DNA of 23,193 nucleotides, taken from assembly GCA_001642005.1 (NCBI GenBank), contig LWCA01000567.1, positions 1 to 23,193 of the forward strand, given 5' to 3'. The position numbers and the translations under genes are program-made. Positions 1 to 11,904 of this stretch are shown here, in pieces. Position 1 is the stretch's first letter. Each line of letters opens with the position of its first letter. Source of the DNA: Intoshia linei. Lineage: Eukaryota > Orthonectida > Rhopaluridae. Below the pieces are notes generated by a model, which was given only the letters and a program-made list of their open reading frames with translations, was not told the origin of the DNA and did not search any database.

Positions 1-1259
1 TGCAAAGGATTGTAATATAAAAATGATTGATGTTAAAAATGTGTTCATACTTTTGGCCTTTTTTCTTGTCAATGTTATTTTTTTTTAGCATTTTCAAATT
101 AAGTTAAATTAAGTTAGTATCAACACTTTTATAAATTCGTTGCCGTAGATGTTGTTCAAAATGTTTGGAAAATGAAAATTTGAAATTTAAAAATTGCGTA
201 GCAATGAAAAAAATTCCGAAGGAATGAATTATGTTGATTTTCACCCATATGAAACGCCATACTATTAGAAATACCTCGAAACAATTTAAAATTCTTATAT
301 AGCTGAAAATCACTTAATGTAGCTTCAGCTGCGTATATTCAATTAAACCATTGTGTACTCAAAAATACACAATTTGAAAATGCCGCTAAAACTTCTTTAT
401 CCATTTGATTTTTTTATAGTACACAACTATTTAATTCCATATTTTTATCATAAAAAAAATATTAATATTAAATTCACATAAATATCGAATGTATTTTATA
501 TATTGTTTAAAAATTACCAAACAGGCAACGTGTATTTAACACATAATTAAGTTGTAATAAAATTTGTACCGACTATTATTTAAATTTTTACTGTTAAATG
601 TCGTATTTAATCTTAAGGATATTCACCTACCAAAAGTCATTAAATGGTAAAAATATAACCTAGCGTGTTTGTTAGTGGGGTAATTGAAAATGCAATGGCT
701 AGAGCAGAAATTAATTAAGTGGAATACTCAACAAGCAGAAATCTTTGGCATTGATTATAAGACGCTTTATGACATATTACTGAGATAATCACCGAATAAA
801 ATTATTGTAGCATTATTAATAATTCATTTGCTAATGGAGTAATGGTTAAATGTCAAAGTATTTGTAGTATATAAATAGTCCAGTTTTAACCCCATTTACA
901 TTAAGATAGTTAATATGCCTAATCCACTGTATTCAAGTAGCTTTTGTATTATTTTTAAGTGAATTTACATTATTTTGAAATTATTGTCTCAAAAATTGCG
1001 TATATATAATAGCCTGCAGCATTTATTTAAAATTATTCATTTTTATGAATGGACCATTTTACAAAAAAATACGTTTACGTACTTTTAGATGGTATTGAAT
1101 TTAAATGTGATTTTTAATTTTTATTGTCTAGAAATTCAACAATTGCAAGGCTGATGCTAGTATATATTTTATTTTTATGGGTTTTTATAGTAATTTCTAT
1201 AATAAATATCCTTACTTATATAATATTCTACGCATTATTTGTTTGTGTGTGTATTGCAC
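1..1259. other. Intergenic, no gene seen
   Basis: AT-rich sequence with stops in all frames at short spacing. A 69-residue minus-strand ORF at 104-313 has no recognisable family and no splice support. A 32-codon plus-strand ORF at 690-788 is described under findings. Nothing else is supported. Confidence 0.6.
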
Positions 1260-1365
1260 TTTATTTCAATAACTACCAGTCTTAGAATTTTATAAAGTCC
1301 ACATTTCAATTCGTTTATTTCAATAACTACCAGTCTTAGAATTTTATAAAGTCCACATTTCAATT
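1260..1365. repeat. Tandem duplication, 54-bp period, two copies
   Basis: A stretch starting TTTATTTCAATAACTACCAG at 1260 recurs at 1314. The two 52-nt copies (1260-1311 and 1314-1365) are identical by eye and separated by two bases (CG). Perfect identity suggests a recent local duplication. Confidence 0.9.
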
Positions 1366-1493
1366 ACAGTTTTTTCCGGGACATATAATAAGATAAATTT
1401 CAACTTCTCAAACTCACATCTTACGGGTCAAAATTACCCATTGTCCTTCTTTTTGAAAATCAAACGAGTTGAAGAATTTAAAAAAATATATAC

Positions 1494-1655
1494 GCTGATA
1501 TGGATTTTAAAATCATAAACATTATCATAATTTTAAATGCTGATGCGGATTTTAAAATCATAAACATTATCATAAATTTAAATTTAAAAAAATACACTGA
1601 TGCGGATTTTAAAATCATAAACATTATCATAAATTTAAATTTAAAAAAATTAGAT
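1494..1655. repeat. Tandem repeat, three copies of a palindrome-containing unit
   Basis: Three units begin at about 1494, 1539 and 1597 with GCTGATRYGG (the third begins ACTGATGCGG). Each contains GATTTTAAAATC, a perfect 12-bp palindrome, followed by ATAAACATTATCATAA. The spacing is 45 bp and then 58 bp: copies 2 and 3 carry an extra ATTTAAATTTAAAAAAAT tail that copy 1 lacks. The open 64-codon frame across the array is a by-product of the repeat, not a gene. Confidence 0.85.
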
Positions 1656-4600
1656 TTTCAGGGCCAAAACCACAAATTACCCTTCTTTTTTTAATGAAAA
1701 CAGCCCTAGAAATTCAATAAATGAATTTAAAAAAATTTCAATCCGAATAAGTGATTACTTCACGGTCAAAAAAGCATTTTAGTATTCATATATTTTTTTC
1801 CGAAATATTTTTATTACAAAAAATGTGAAATAATTAACGGTTCGAAAATTAAAAAAAAAAAATTATTCTGATATAGCTTATTCCAGTTAATATAAATGCA
1901 AAAGTTCAACCCGAGTTTATAAATAAATTTAAATTAAATATTTATCAATAATTTAGCATACCATATTATTCATAATCAGTCATCTTGGAGACTAGAAAAT
2001 TTTATGGGTCGATGCGAAATTATATTTAAAATTTTAGATTTATTTAAAAATTCCTTTTATAATAAATTGGTGTTATTATTCTGATGGGCCACAACAAAAT
2101 GTTGGTAAAATGGGGCATCATTTTTCCAAATTCAGTATTAAAAATTTTTCTGAATATCTTGAATATCATAACTATTTTACCACACATCTTTTGCGAATTT
2201 TTTAAGGCTTATTTTTCATTTTCGAGTGGTTTCAAGCTTGGTAGGTTCGGCTCTGGATGGCCCTCTGATTTGTAAGAACTAATTGTGAAATGGTTTATTT
2301 AATAAACGAATACATCTTGATGTGAAATTTTAGAAATAATTTAATCACAACATCCTTAATTAATAGTTATATTTACTAAACGTGACAGGTGTAAGATTGT
2401 AGTAATTAATATAATTTTTTGTTTGTTAACGTAAAACCAATATTATCATTTGTATCTTAAATATTTAGTCATGTCACATAAAATACCTTTTAAATACACA
2501 GCATATACTATATTATATTTCTGATGTTTAGTTTGATTTATTTAATGAAAATTTAAAACTAAATCAATACTGTATAATCAAATTTAGGTACTTATTCTTT
2601 CCTTTCGTTACTTATTGTAAAACTATCAAAATAAATTAGGTCAGTCTTAAAAATATTTGTTAAATTTCCATAAATTTTTGAGTTGTTGAAAATATTTGAT
2701 ATCTGTTGATAACTTATTATACATTGACGTAATCAATAAAAACAAAAAAATTGAAATAAAATTATTTTTTAAATTTTTGCAAAGGGTAATACTTAATAAC
2801 CGTTGAAAGATGACGTTACGTGATATTTACGATGTATTTGAAGTGTCTATTTAAATTTTATAAGTACATTCAAAGTTCATTGAATTATATTTACTCAAAA
2901 GTATATAACTTGTGACATTCATTATCGAAAAGAATTAATTTTTGGAACGTTTGATGTTTAATTATGGGGTAAAATGCGAATACAAACTCAAATAAATAAA
3001 TAAATTATGCCACAGTGCGATGAGAGTTAATTGAATATGAAAAATATGACTCGTTCATTATAAAAATATTTATATTATCCGATATATTTTTTGATGAATT
3101 GCGATGAATGCGTAATGTACATGTAAATTATTCAAATCATGACACGCGACCCTGCAAGATAAATTATACTGCATATACCATAATCCTAGAAAGTTATTTC
3201 CATTAAAGCTGACATCGAATTAAATGGGATACATGTTTTGTTAGACTTGGCTAACAAAAAAAAAATGATTAATGACACTGAAAGATTAATATATTTTGCA
3301 TCATATTAACCATTAATATTATGAATATGTGTCAATAAATCATGAATTATTACAAACCAACTAATGCTAAGTGTGGCTAACTGTAAAAATGATGGATTAA
3401 TTTTTGGGTGTGTCATTTCCTAAATGTCGCCTTCTTATACTAATATCGATGATTGTATAATTTATGGTTTTGTAAGCGCGATGCATTGATAAGCATCTGC
3501 TGTTTAATCTGAATGACGTATATTTCAATATTGTTACTTTTGTTTTGGCAATAAATATGTGGTAGTCGAAATTCAATATAAATTTGTTTTTGTCTATAGC
3601 ACTTAACCACATAATTAATTTTAAATTACGTGTATCACTCTCAACACAAACATATAAACGACAGCTCAACTGTTGCATTTATTTTGGTGGACTTTACACT
3701 CTTGTTTCTTTACTCGTTGATCAGGTTGAATATCAGATTTTAATTAGGTGTTTAAAGATAATATTTACAAATATCATTACATTTGTGCAACAATTTTGTG
3801 TATGTATTACTAATATTTTACATTTAGAACAAGATTCAAGACAAATTCAAATGTTTGTACATGACCATATATTTTAAATACCTAGTGAATTTGCATTAAA
3901 TCTTATACAATTTTCAATTGAAATGAACACCTTTCTAACTACAATTGTCAACATTGTTTGTATTTATGCCTTGTTTTTCTTTCCTCTTATTCAAGGTATT
4001 TTTTTAAATAAATTAAATGTGATGGTATGAATTATTGAATTTACATTTTTTTTGATGTAGTGTAAAATAAATGATACAATCTCATTTTAAATAGTTATAA
4101 AGAAAAACTAATTGTTTTCCATTATTTCTGAAAAATATAGTAAACTCTTAACCAAAATATTGCAATGAGTGTGTACCCCACCGGTTCCACGATAAAATGA
4201 ACCAAATTTAAAATTATTAGTTTATGAATTTCATTTTATATTATTTTTCTAAATTTCTAAAAGATCTTAGGATGTAACAAGAATCTTTATAAAAATATCT
4301 GTAACAAAACGATAAGTAAATCTGTAAATTATAAAATTAAACGAAATAGGCGAATAATGAAATAAAAACTAAGTCTAATGATTAAGAAACTGTAATTCAA
4401 AAATTTTTCTAGTAACATATGAACATAGGTGCGACATATGAACATTTTCAAAAAGATACAATGAAGTGGGCAGCAAATTTTTTAGGTCATTAGGAATTAT
4501 TGAAGCATTCAAACCTTTGTAGAAAATGTTTTTTAATTTACTGATTGATTGTTTCCAATATATGGGATGCGGTCGATACGTATTCCATGATTTAAAATTT

Positions 4601-5970
4601 AAATACTTAAAATTTAATTCTATAATAGTAAAATAATTTAAAAAGATAAAATTATTTTAAATACATTGTGAGAGTGCACCATCTAAAATGACCAAAAACG
4701 ACAGACCTAAAAATGTGATAATTACTTACGATATTCATGGAAGGTTTTGAAATATGACTAAAAATAACAAAAGAATTATAAACGCATATAGAAATAGACA
4801 GATAATTAGTAGTTGGTTAAAATTTGTATAAAAATTTAAACAACTTTTATTTTTTCAAAATGTTAAGTATAAATTACCAACTGTAAATGATACTTTAAAT
4901 ACTAATACAATTAAATATAAAATATACTACTAATATAACACTAAATTTACTTATGTAACAACTAATTTCCTGTTTTTATCTTTTATTTTTAGTCATAACA
5001 TGTATGATATGTGGTTTTTTAAATAGATAAAATTGAGGAGTGTAAGTGATTCTATGAATATAATACGAATTCGGTAATATAACATAAGACAAGTAAAATT
5101 AAATATAGTTAAAAGCGACATCCTTCATGATAAATGGTCGTTGAAAATTTATTGACTTTTCATTATGTATTTATTTATATCAAAGAAAGTGATGAAGGCT
5201 AGACATACCGGTTAATTATCGGTTCCAGGTTATAATTAATTATAATTACACAATTTGAAACATAATTTTCTCTACAGAATGACGTGAGTTAGACAGATGC
5301 ACCCATATTGAATTTTATTATAAAGAAATTCAATTAAATTTAAATTTTCTGAACTCTAAATAAGGCTTATCATAAGCAGCGGAAATTTATTGTTCAGCCT
5401 TGTATAGTTTACTATTTAGATTTTAACCTTAATTTGTAAAAGTTCTACAGGGTATACTGGTTATGTTTAATATAATAATGAACATCTCCAATACTTTAAA
5501 TAAATCTGGTTGTTACTTATACTTATTTTATTTGGTTTAATTTAATCTGATTCTATAAAAATGCACTATTTGAATTAAAAATTGTTAATTCCAGCATGGA
5601 TCCAACTAATATAGTATTAATCAATAATTTATTTTCAGTTTGTTTAATAAATATATTACTTATTGATTATTTTCAACACTTTTTAATGAGGAAAGCTTGA
5701 TATATCTACATTATATGTGCGATTTATTCCCCCGACAGCATTGAACCTTAAACGATAGGTTTGTAGAGACTGCTAATTTTTAAAGTGTGTCTGTAAGCCA
5801 TATTGACGCGATTGTCATTAAACTATTATTTGATTACAATGCTATATGTTATCCTAAATACCTTTGTAATTAGTTAAGTATGTGACAACTAATTATCCAC
5901 AAATGTTCACATTTTCAATTTCCTGCATTATTTCATTTCCAATGTTGTTTTTATTTATTATGTCGTATTC
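1656..5970. other. Long intergenic stretch upstream of robo, no gene seen
   Basis: About 4.3 kb of AT-rich sequence. ORFs at 2084-2275 (+), 3397-3678 (-) and 3584-3877 (+) have no recognisable family, and the last two overlap on opposite strands. I could not extend any of them across a convincing short intron. The robo promoter and any 5' untranslated exon should lie in the right part of this stretch, but no defined element is visible. Confidence 0.5.
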
Positions 5971-8900
5971 ATGAATGGTCCAAGTATTATTGTCATTCAT
6001 TTAATTATTTATGTAGCCAAACTTCAATCTCACCTCATTATTGTGGAACACCCTCAAGATAAATATGTCAAGAAGAATGAACCTGCCACACTTAATTGTA
6101 GAGCCGAAGGGGATCCTTCACCGATTATAACGTGGTATCGAGAAGGAAAACGTGTTCAGACTTCTGTAAGTTTTATTTAATTTTTCAATTTTAATCCTAC
6201 CAATCGTTCATGTAGTTTGTGGTCAACATTTACATCAATATAATCATTATATTAATACATTATATTATAATGTACTACAATTAATTTATATGAATATGCA
6301 TATCATTGTACAATTTACATTCATTGTATTTGCATATTCAAATTATCAGATCTATTATTATTAATAGTTTTAAGCTTATTTACAATCTGTTAATCAATCT
6401 GAGTATATTATTTTATGGAAAATCTCTTAATAATATATTGATATTTCTCTAATTCAAAATTACTACAATAAATATTGATTTTAAGCTTAGACATCAACAC
6501 TAAGCATGTAATTTAAATTAGTCATGCTTTCAAGGTGGTTTATCGAGTTATTGTAATTTTTAGCTTTAGTTTTTTGTAGTCACCAGATTAACCTGAGACC
6601 TGCATTGACTCTAAAAGGTTAATTCCATATTATTATAAATTCTTATTTTATCTTCAATTTTAGATGGACATATCCACATCGCATCGAATGTTACTGCAGA
6701 CTGGAAAATTATTCTTTTTAAAAACACAAATAAACAAAAACGTTAAAGACACTGGAAAGTATTACTGTAATGCTACAAACCCTGATACGGGAGAATGGGT
6801 GATTAGCAAAAGTGCCGTATTAGAAATAGCTCAAATTGATAACGATTTTATAATGGAGCCTGAAGATGTTATTACGACCTCGGGAAATTCAATGGTTTTA
6901 AAATGTGTTCCACCCAATGGAACCCCAAATCCAAAAATCAAATGGCGTCATAATGGTAATAATATTAATGTGGTCAACAATATCCGTAAAAGTCGTACAT
7001 ATACCAATTACCAAGAAAGTGATTTTTCAATTAAATACACCATTGAAAAAAATGGAAATTTAATCATAAACAATATCGTTTCCGAAGATTCAGGAATTTA
7101 TGTTTGTGTTGCATATAATGAAGCTGCTGAAATTGTCAGCAGAGAAGCTGAAATTACAGTTCAAGGTATTTTACATAATAAGTAACACTTTTCTGTTTAA
7201 TTTAAATTTTGAATCAAAAATTTAAATTCATTCCAAAGTTTTCTAATAATTTTATCGATAACATTTGGATTATTTGAGGTCTATTGTATTTTCAGTTTTA
7301 TTGGTCTACATGTCAAATTTATTTTTGAATAACTTGATATATTAATAAAAGAATTTCACATTTTTATTGATATATTTATATTGATTTACAATTCTTATTG
7401 TTTTTTAATAAAACTTTTTGTCTTTAAGTAACAACAACGTTAACATATTTGATCATTAAAATTTCAAAATTTATATTTTCAATTAAATATTTAATATTTA
7501 ACCAATTAATGTATAATAGTTTAATTTATTATTTGAATTAATAATAACTTTTATATAATAGAAATGCCAAGCTTTGTAATCAAACCAATTAGCAAATCTT
7601 TACTTGTTGGTGAATCCGCTATACTTAATTGTAAAGTCCGAGGAAATCCAACCCCCACTATATTTTGGCAAAAAAATGACTCAGACGTAAAAATAATTTA
7701 AGATTAAATTATAATGGTATTTTAGGAACTCATGTTGCTCCACAAAAATTATGGAAGATTATATATAGACTCTGAAGGATCGCTTCACATTAAAAATATA
7801 CAAATAAACGATGCAGGTATGTATACATGTCGTGCTATGAGTATGATGGGTAGTGTTGCTAAATCAAGCACAATCACTGTGAAACGTAATTTTTAAAAAA
7901 AAATAATTAATTGTAATTAATTATTAATCACTTATTTTGCATTGATAATCATTTTTAGAGCTTCACAAAATGATTCCACCACCAATTATTGACCAATTGC
8001 CGCAAGATCAAACCTTGCCAACTAAATCTACTGCGATCATGCATTGCAAAATTCGTTCATCGGATGGTGATGAAAATTTGAAAGTGGAATGGTACAAAAA
8101 TGGAGACTTGATAAATTTTTTCAATTCTCGATTGATAAAACTGGATTTAAATTCATTTAAAATAATGAACCTAGAAAAATCTGATACGGGTAAGTATGTT
8201 TGCAGAGCTACATTGAATGACAAAATGGTTCAAGCCACAGCGACGTTGAACGTAATAAACCCCAAAGTTGCATTGAATACAAACGTAAAATTTTTCCAAT
8301 CAAACACCGAATCAACACTACCCGGCCCACCTTTAAATTTTCTAGCATTTAACGTGACATCTAATAGTTTGGTTTTAAAGTGGGACGAGGGGAAATTAGG
8401 ATCATCTAAAATAGAAATGTATTTAATTGAATATTATTCTGTCTGGAATACGAACGAAACAAATGTAATTAATAATTATGAAAATATGAAAACGTGGGAT
8501 ACACTTTTTAAAACTTTAGAAAAACAAATTGTAGTCAAAAACTTGGAAAAGACTAGGAAATATATGTTTATTGTAAGAGCAAAAAATGATCATGGATTTT
8601 CAGCTCCGTCAAAAATTTTGGGTCCCATAATTCTTAAAACTGAATCTAATGTTAAAATTTTACAAAATGGTGATTCAAGTGTGACTGAAAATGATTCAAT
8701 AGTTTATCTCAAATTGGCAGATATTTTGAGTTCCTCCCAATTGATGATTGAGTGGCGTATGATATATATTGATGACAGAATACGTGGCTACATTATAAAA
8801 TTTAATGAAATGTCTGGTGTTTTTGAAAATAATGTGGCTAAAAGTAGAAAATCAGGCGCTCTAATATCTACTCAAATATATTACGTAAAGAATAAAAAGG

Positions 8901-10453
8901 ATTTGTACCGAAACATATACAACGAAATTTTGCACGGTTTGAAAAAGTTTACGTGGTATGAAATTAGCGTTATACCGTTTCTAAATGATCAATATAACAT
9001 GTTGGAGGAGAGTAACGTCATACACGCAAGAACCATGGAAGATGTGCCGTCCTCCGGTCCAAATGACATTGAAGTAGCCCAAATTTCAAACGATTCAATT
9101 GCTGTGGCTTGGTCTGCTCCTAAATTTGAAAGCATAAATGGTATTCTGAACGGGTATAAGTTGTATATAGAATCAAGTGATTCTGACTACAGCAACATTG
9201 TAACCACCAATGCTACAACTAATTACATTATTGTTGAACAGTTAGATGAAAAATGTGTGTACACTTTAACAATTGCAGCAATTACAAGAGTAGGAATAGG
9301 AGAAGCCTCAGAACCATTAAAAATTGGTCCTTTAGCTTCTAGTTTGCGCAGTACTGATAATTTAGGGTATACCACCAACAAACATTGGCTTTATTCTACC
9401 ATAATAGGTTTATCTGGTGGTATTTTATGGTTTTTCATATCAATTATTTTTGTTTACCTGTATAGAAGAAAACGTTATGGATTCTGCTGGAAACAGTCAT
9501 TGTTTAAAAATTATGAAAACACAGAAATTAAAATGGTTGATAGTCATTTTAAAAATTCTCATGACACTGTGTACGACAAAATTTCCAACCCGTCAACGAA
9601 AAACCTAAATTCTGTTTCTTTGTTGAAATTTTCCCCTGCAAGAAACGGAAACGAATGTTCTTCAAACATAAATGGTAAAAAATGTCCAAACTATTCTTAC
9701 ATGAGTCAAAATTATAAACGCCCCCGTGAAGATCAAAATTTTCTAAATCTTAATCAAAGTTCTTTAATGCGATGTTCAGCTTATGATGCACACGTACAGG
9801 ACGAATATGAAAATTTTTGTTCTAAGTTTCCCATAGATTTAAGATATAATTTAACAAAAAATCAAAGTTTTCCTTTAGTTCATCAAACTCAAAATGAATT
9901 TTTCAAAAACGAAATTCCTAAAAAGATTATACGATTCGATGCTACATTACCTTCTCCGCCCTTGTCTGGCAAAAAATGTATTCAAAATGGAGAAAATTGT
10001 AATAGAGTAAGACAAAATAAGTTATTGAATATTATACAAATTGAAAACCCGGATAATCTCAATGCATCAAACGCTAAAAAGAATAGAAGTTCCAATTCAA
10101 ATTTATTCAATAGTTTCGATAGCTGCACAAATACTTGTAAGTATGATTTTATTAGTTCCACCAGAAACGATCAACAAATTAAAAAACAACAAAGCATGGA
10201 ACAATTTGTCTTAAAAAAAATGAGGGAAAGTGAAGGAAACGTACCCTTAAATATTTTTTCAACTTGTATTGTAAATCCAAAAAACAAAAAAATGAATTCC
10301 ATGGAATATAAAAATTATTTTGAAGCTATAGAAAATGTATACTCTTCAGATTACGAACTATCTGATACTGAATTACCCACAAATTCTAAATTTGAAAAAA
10401 AACCAAAACCGAAAACTCCCAATACCGCAAATTCTATTAAAATTTTATCTTAA
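5971..10453 (+). CDS. robo: Roundabout (Robo) axon-guidance receptor, four Ig and three FN3 domains
   Basis: Single-pass receptor for Slit in the plasma membrane. Exons: 5971-6165, 6664-7165, 7562-7686, 7726-7885, 7959-10453 (introns 498, 396, 39 and 73 bp). Phases agree and give 1158 residues. Ig1 (about 22-121) has the family sequence VEHPQD...[15 protein letters not shown] and SHRMLLQTG. Ig2 spans 124-231. A third Ig (234-327) starts like Robo Ig3 (EMPSFVIKP) but continues like Ig4 ([13 protein letters not shown]...[10 protein letters not shown]). Ig5 spans about 333-427. Each has its two Ig cysteines. FN3 repeats lie at about 449-556, 574-686 and 690-789. The membrane span is at 805-829 ([20 protein letters not shown], very Robo-like). 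The tail is about 329 residues and lacks an obvious LPPPP (CC2) or PTPYATT (CC1) motif. The start is uncertain: ATG 5971 gives a plausible signal peptide, but the acceptor-like TTTATGTAG before CCAAACTTC could mean a separate signal exon. Confidence 0.9.
6291..6340. repeat. Inverted repeat in robo intron 1
   Basis: TGAATATGCA (6291-6300) and TGCATATTCA (6331-6340) are exact reverse complements around a 30-nt loop that itself contains TGTACA. It could fold as a hairpin in the pre-mRNA. No function is evident; AT-rich introns often contain such pairs by chance. Confidence 0.6.
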
Positions 10454-10498
10454 AGCGATCTGCACGATTTGTAAATATTATTTATTGTGTTCATGACT

Positions 10499-10504
10499 AA
10501 TAAA
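10499..10504 (+). terminator. Polyadenylation signal AATAAA of robo
   Basis: Canonical AATAAA begins 46 nt after the robo stop codon, in the 217-bp gap shared with the convergent SLC10 gene. Confidence 0.6.
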
Positions 10505-10604
10505 TTTTAAGTAAAAAATGACCTTATATAAAGATAACCCAAGATTACTCATATGCAAAGAAAAAAGATTAAATTTGTATGAAAAAATAATGAATCTAAT
10601 CAGT

Positions 10605-10610
10605 TTTATT
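10605..10610 (-). terminator. Polyadenylation signal AATAAA of the downstream SLC10 copy
   Basis: TTTATT on + reads AATAAA on -, about 61 nt past the stop codon at 10671. With the robo signal at 10499 it leaves the two convergent transcripts ending within about 110 bp of each other. Confidence 0.55.
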
Positions 10611-10670
10611 AGGAAACGCGCAAATACATGACTATTTTTACATATCTCATATAATAATTCAAATTTTCGT

Positions 10671-11904
10671 TTAATAAGATAGCAAAGTGATCAATTGGTA
10701 ATTTAAATATTTTTTATAAATATATTTTGAAAGATTAAAGGTTATTTCAATGATTATAAGAGGAAGTGTGACAATTTCGTGACATAGAGCCAAAGCTAAA
10801 CCTGTGTTTAAATCTTTCCCTTTAAACGTTGCACTTATAACGAGAATAGTCAACAAAGTATCAGGTATACCCACTCCGATGGCTATCGATATAATATGAC
10901 AATTCGGAAATCGCATCAGTTTGGCTAATATTACTGTTAGAATAAATCCTCCCCACGGGAGAATTATTGATTTATACCACATATCTCGAGTTATGTACGT
11001 TATAAACTGATAATGTATTGCTATTGTAAATATACTCTGAAGGGTGACACCAATTCCTATTAAAATTTTGAAATATGCTAAAATTTTCAAAGAGTTGTTG
11101 TATTTTGACTTTATGAATATTCCAATTATAATGGGAATTAACAATATTGAAAGCATCGCAAAGAGGTGTGCAAATGGTAGTGTATCTTTTAGTTGTATAC
11201 TTTCATGCTGTACATTTTTTCCTAAGGCGTAAAACCATGCAGGTATAGCACCTATATGTTAATGTTAATATGGAATGAATCGAAATTTACCTATAGCTGT
11301 CACAATTCCAGTAATAGTCATCATTGTGGACATTGTCACATTTCCATCTAAAAGAGCACTGTGAATGTTGCTTAGTTCACCTCCCGGGCAGCAACTTATC
11401 AATATTATAACAAATGCAATTACACCTTCAGCATTTAATAGGTATGCTGTTAGAATTCCAATCTAAATTTTAATAATACTTTTAATAATCCTACAAAAAT
11501 ACCAACGGCATGACAATAAATTGACATAGTGCTGCTACCAATGGTCCGATCGGCTTTTTTAAAATTTTCTTAAACAGATTTAAATCAAACTTGAGTCCAA
11601 ATAATAAATTCACGCAAAATCCAAGTACAACGACAAATGATTGATAAAATAATTTTAGTTTGACGCTGATTTCTGTATTTTGATTGTTAGATGGGTTTGC
11701 AACGTTATTCTTGTTCCAATCATATTTCAATTTGGCTAAATGCTCAAAATTTTTATTGTTTTTTTCAGTTGAATTTTTAGAAATTAACAAATTATCTACA
11801 TCTTGACATTGAGAAAAATTTCTTCCTAAACTATAAAATACTATAAAATAGAACCATTTCATATTGTACAAAATAGAAATTGATAAACACCTGTTTTTGT
11901 TCAT
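10671..11904 (-). CDS. SLC10-family (bile acid/sodium symporter-like) protein, divergent copy lacking ETxxQN
   Basis: Polytopic membrane protein of the SLC10 family. Exons (minus strand): 11904-11503, 11462-11291, 11251-10671; introns 40 bp (phase 0) and 39 bp (phase 1). The joined frame gives 384 residues. Family signatures: KKPIGPLVAALCQFIVMPL at the end of exon 1, SCCPGGELSN (157-166), MMTITGIVTA, GAIPAWFYALG, and LPWGGF before the second core half. An N-terminal hydrophobic segment (better from Met15, MKWFYFIVFYSLG) and a luminal region with an NST site resemble the P3-like SLC10 subgroup. Where the paralogue at 13145-14454 has ETSIQN, this copy reads GVGIPD (317-322), so the conserved Glu and Gln of the sodium sites are lost while Ser-Asn (165-166) is kept. 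The frame is intact, so it looks like a functional but altered paralogue rather than a pseudogene. Transport of any given substrate is not shown. Confidence 0.88.

Noticed and set aside
104-313. 69-residue minus-strand ORF
   Set aside because: Low-complexity Phe/Ile-rich product with no family or neighbouring exon.
1500-1694. 64-residue plus-strand ORF
   Set aside because: Its frame is generated by the tandem repeat at 1494-1655.
1839-1849. GGTTCGAAAAT as a tRNA B box
   Set aside because: Lacks the closing CC, and no A box or cloverleaf can be drawn around it.
2084-2275. 63-residue plus-strand ORF
   Set aside because: No recognisable motif and no splice-site-bounded extension; compatible with chance.
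3397-3877. Overlapping ORFs on opposite strands (93 residues on -, 97 residues on +)
   Set aside because: No family recognised, no signal peptide or domain, no in-phase short-intron extension found; at most one could be real and neither has support.
7166-7561. A missing Robo Ig3 exon in intron 2
   Set aside because: The 396-bp intron has frequent stops in all frames and none of the Ig cysteine or tryptophan contexts.
8008-8223. 71-residue minus-strand ORF
   Set aside because: Antisense shadow of the robo Ig5 coding sequence.
9417-9608. 63-residue plus-strand ORF
   Set aside because: Out-of-frame shadow of the robo membrane and tail region.
11044-11232. 62-residue plus-strand ORF
   Set aside because: Antisense shadow of SLC10 exon 3.
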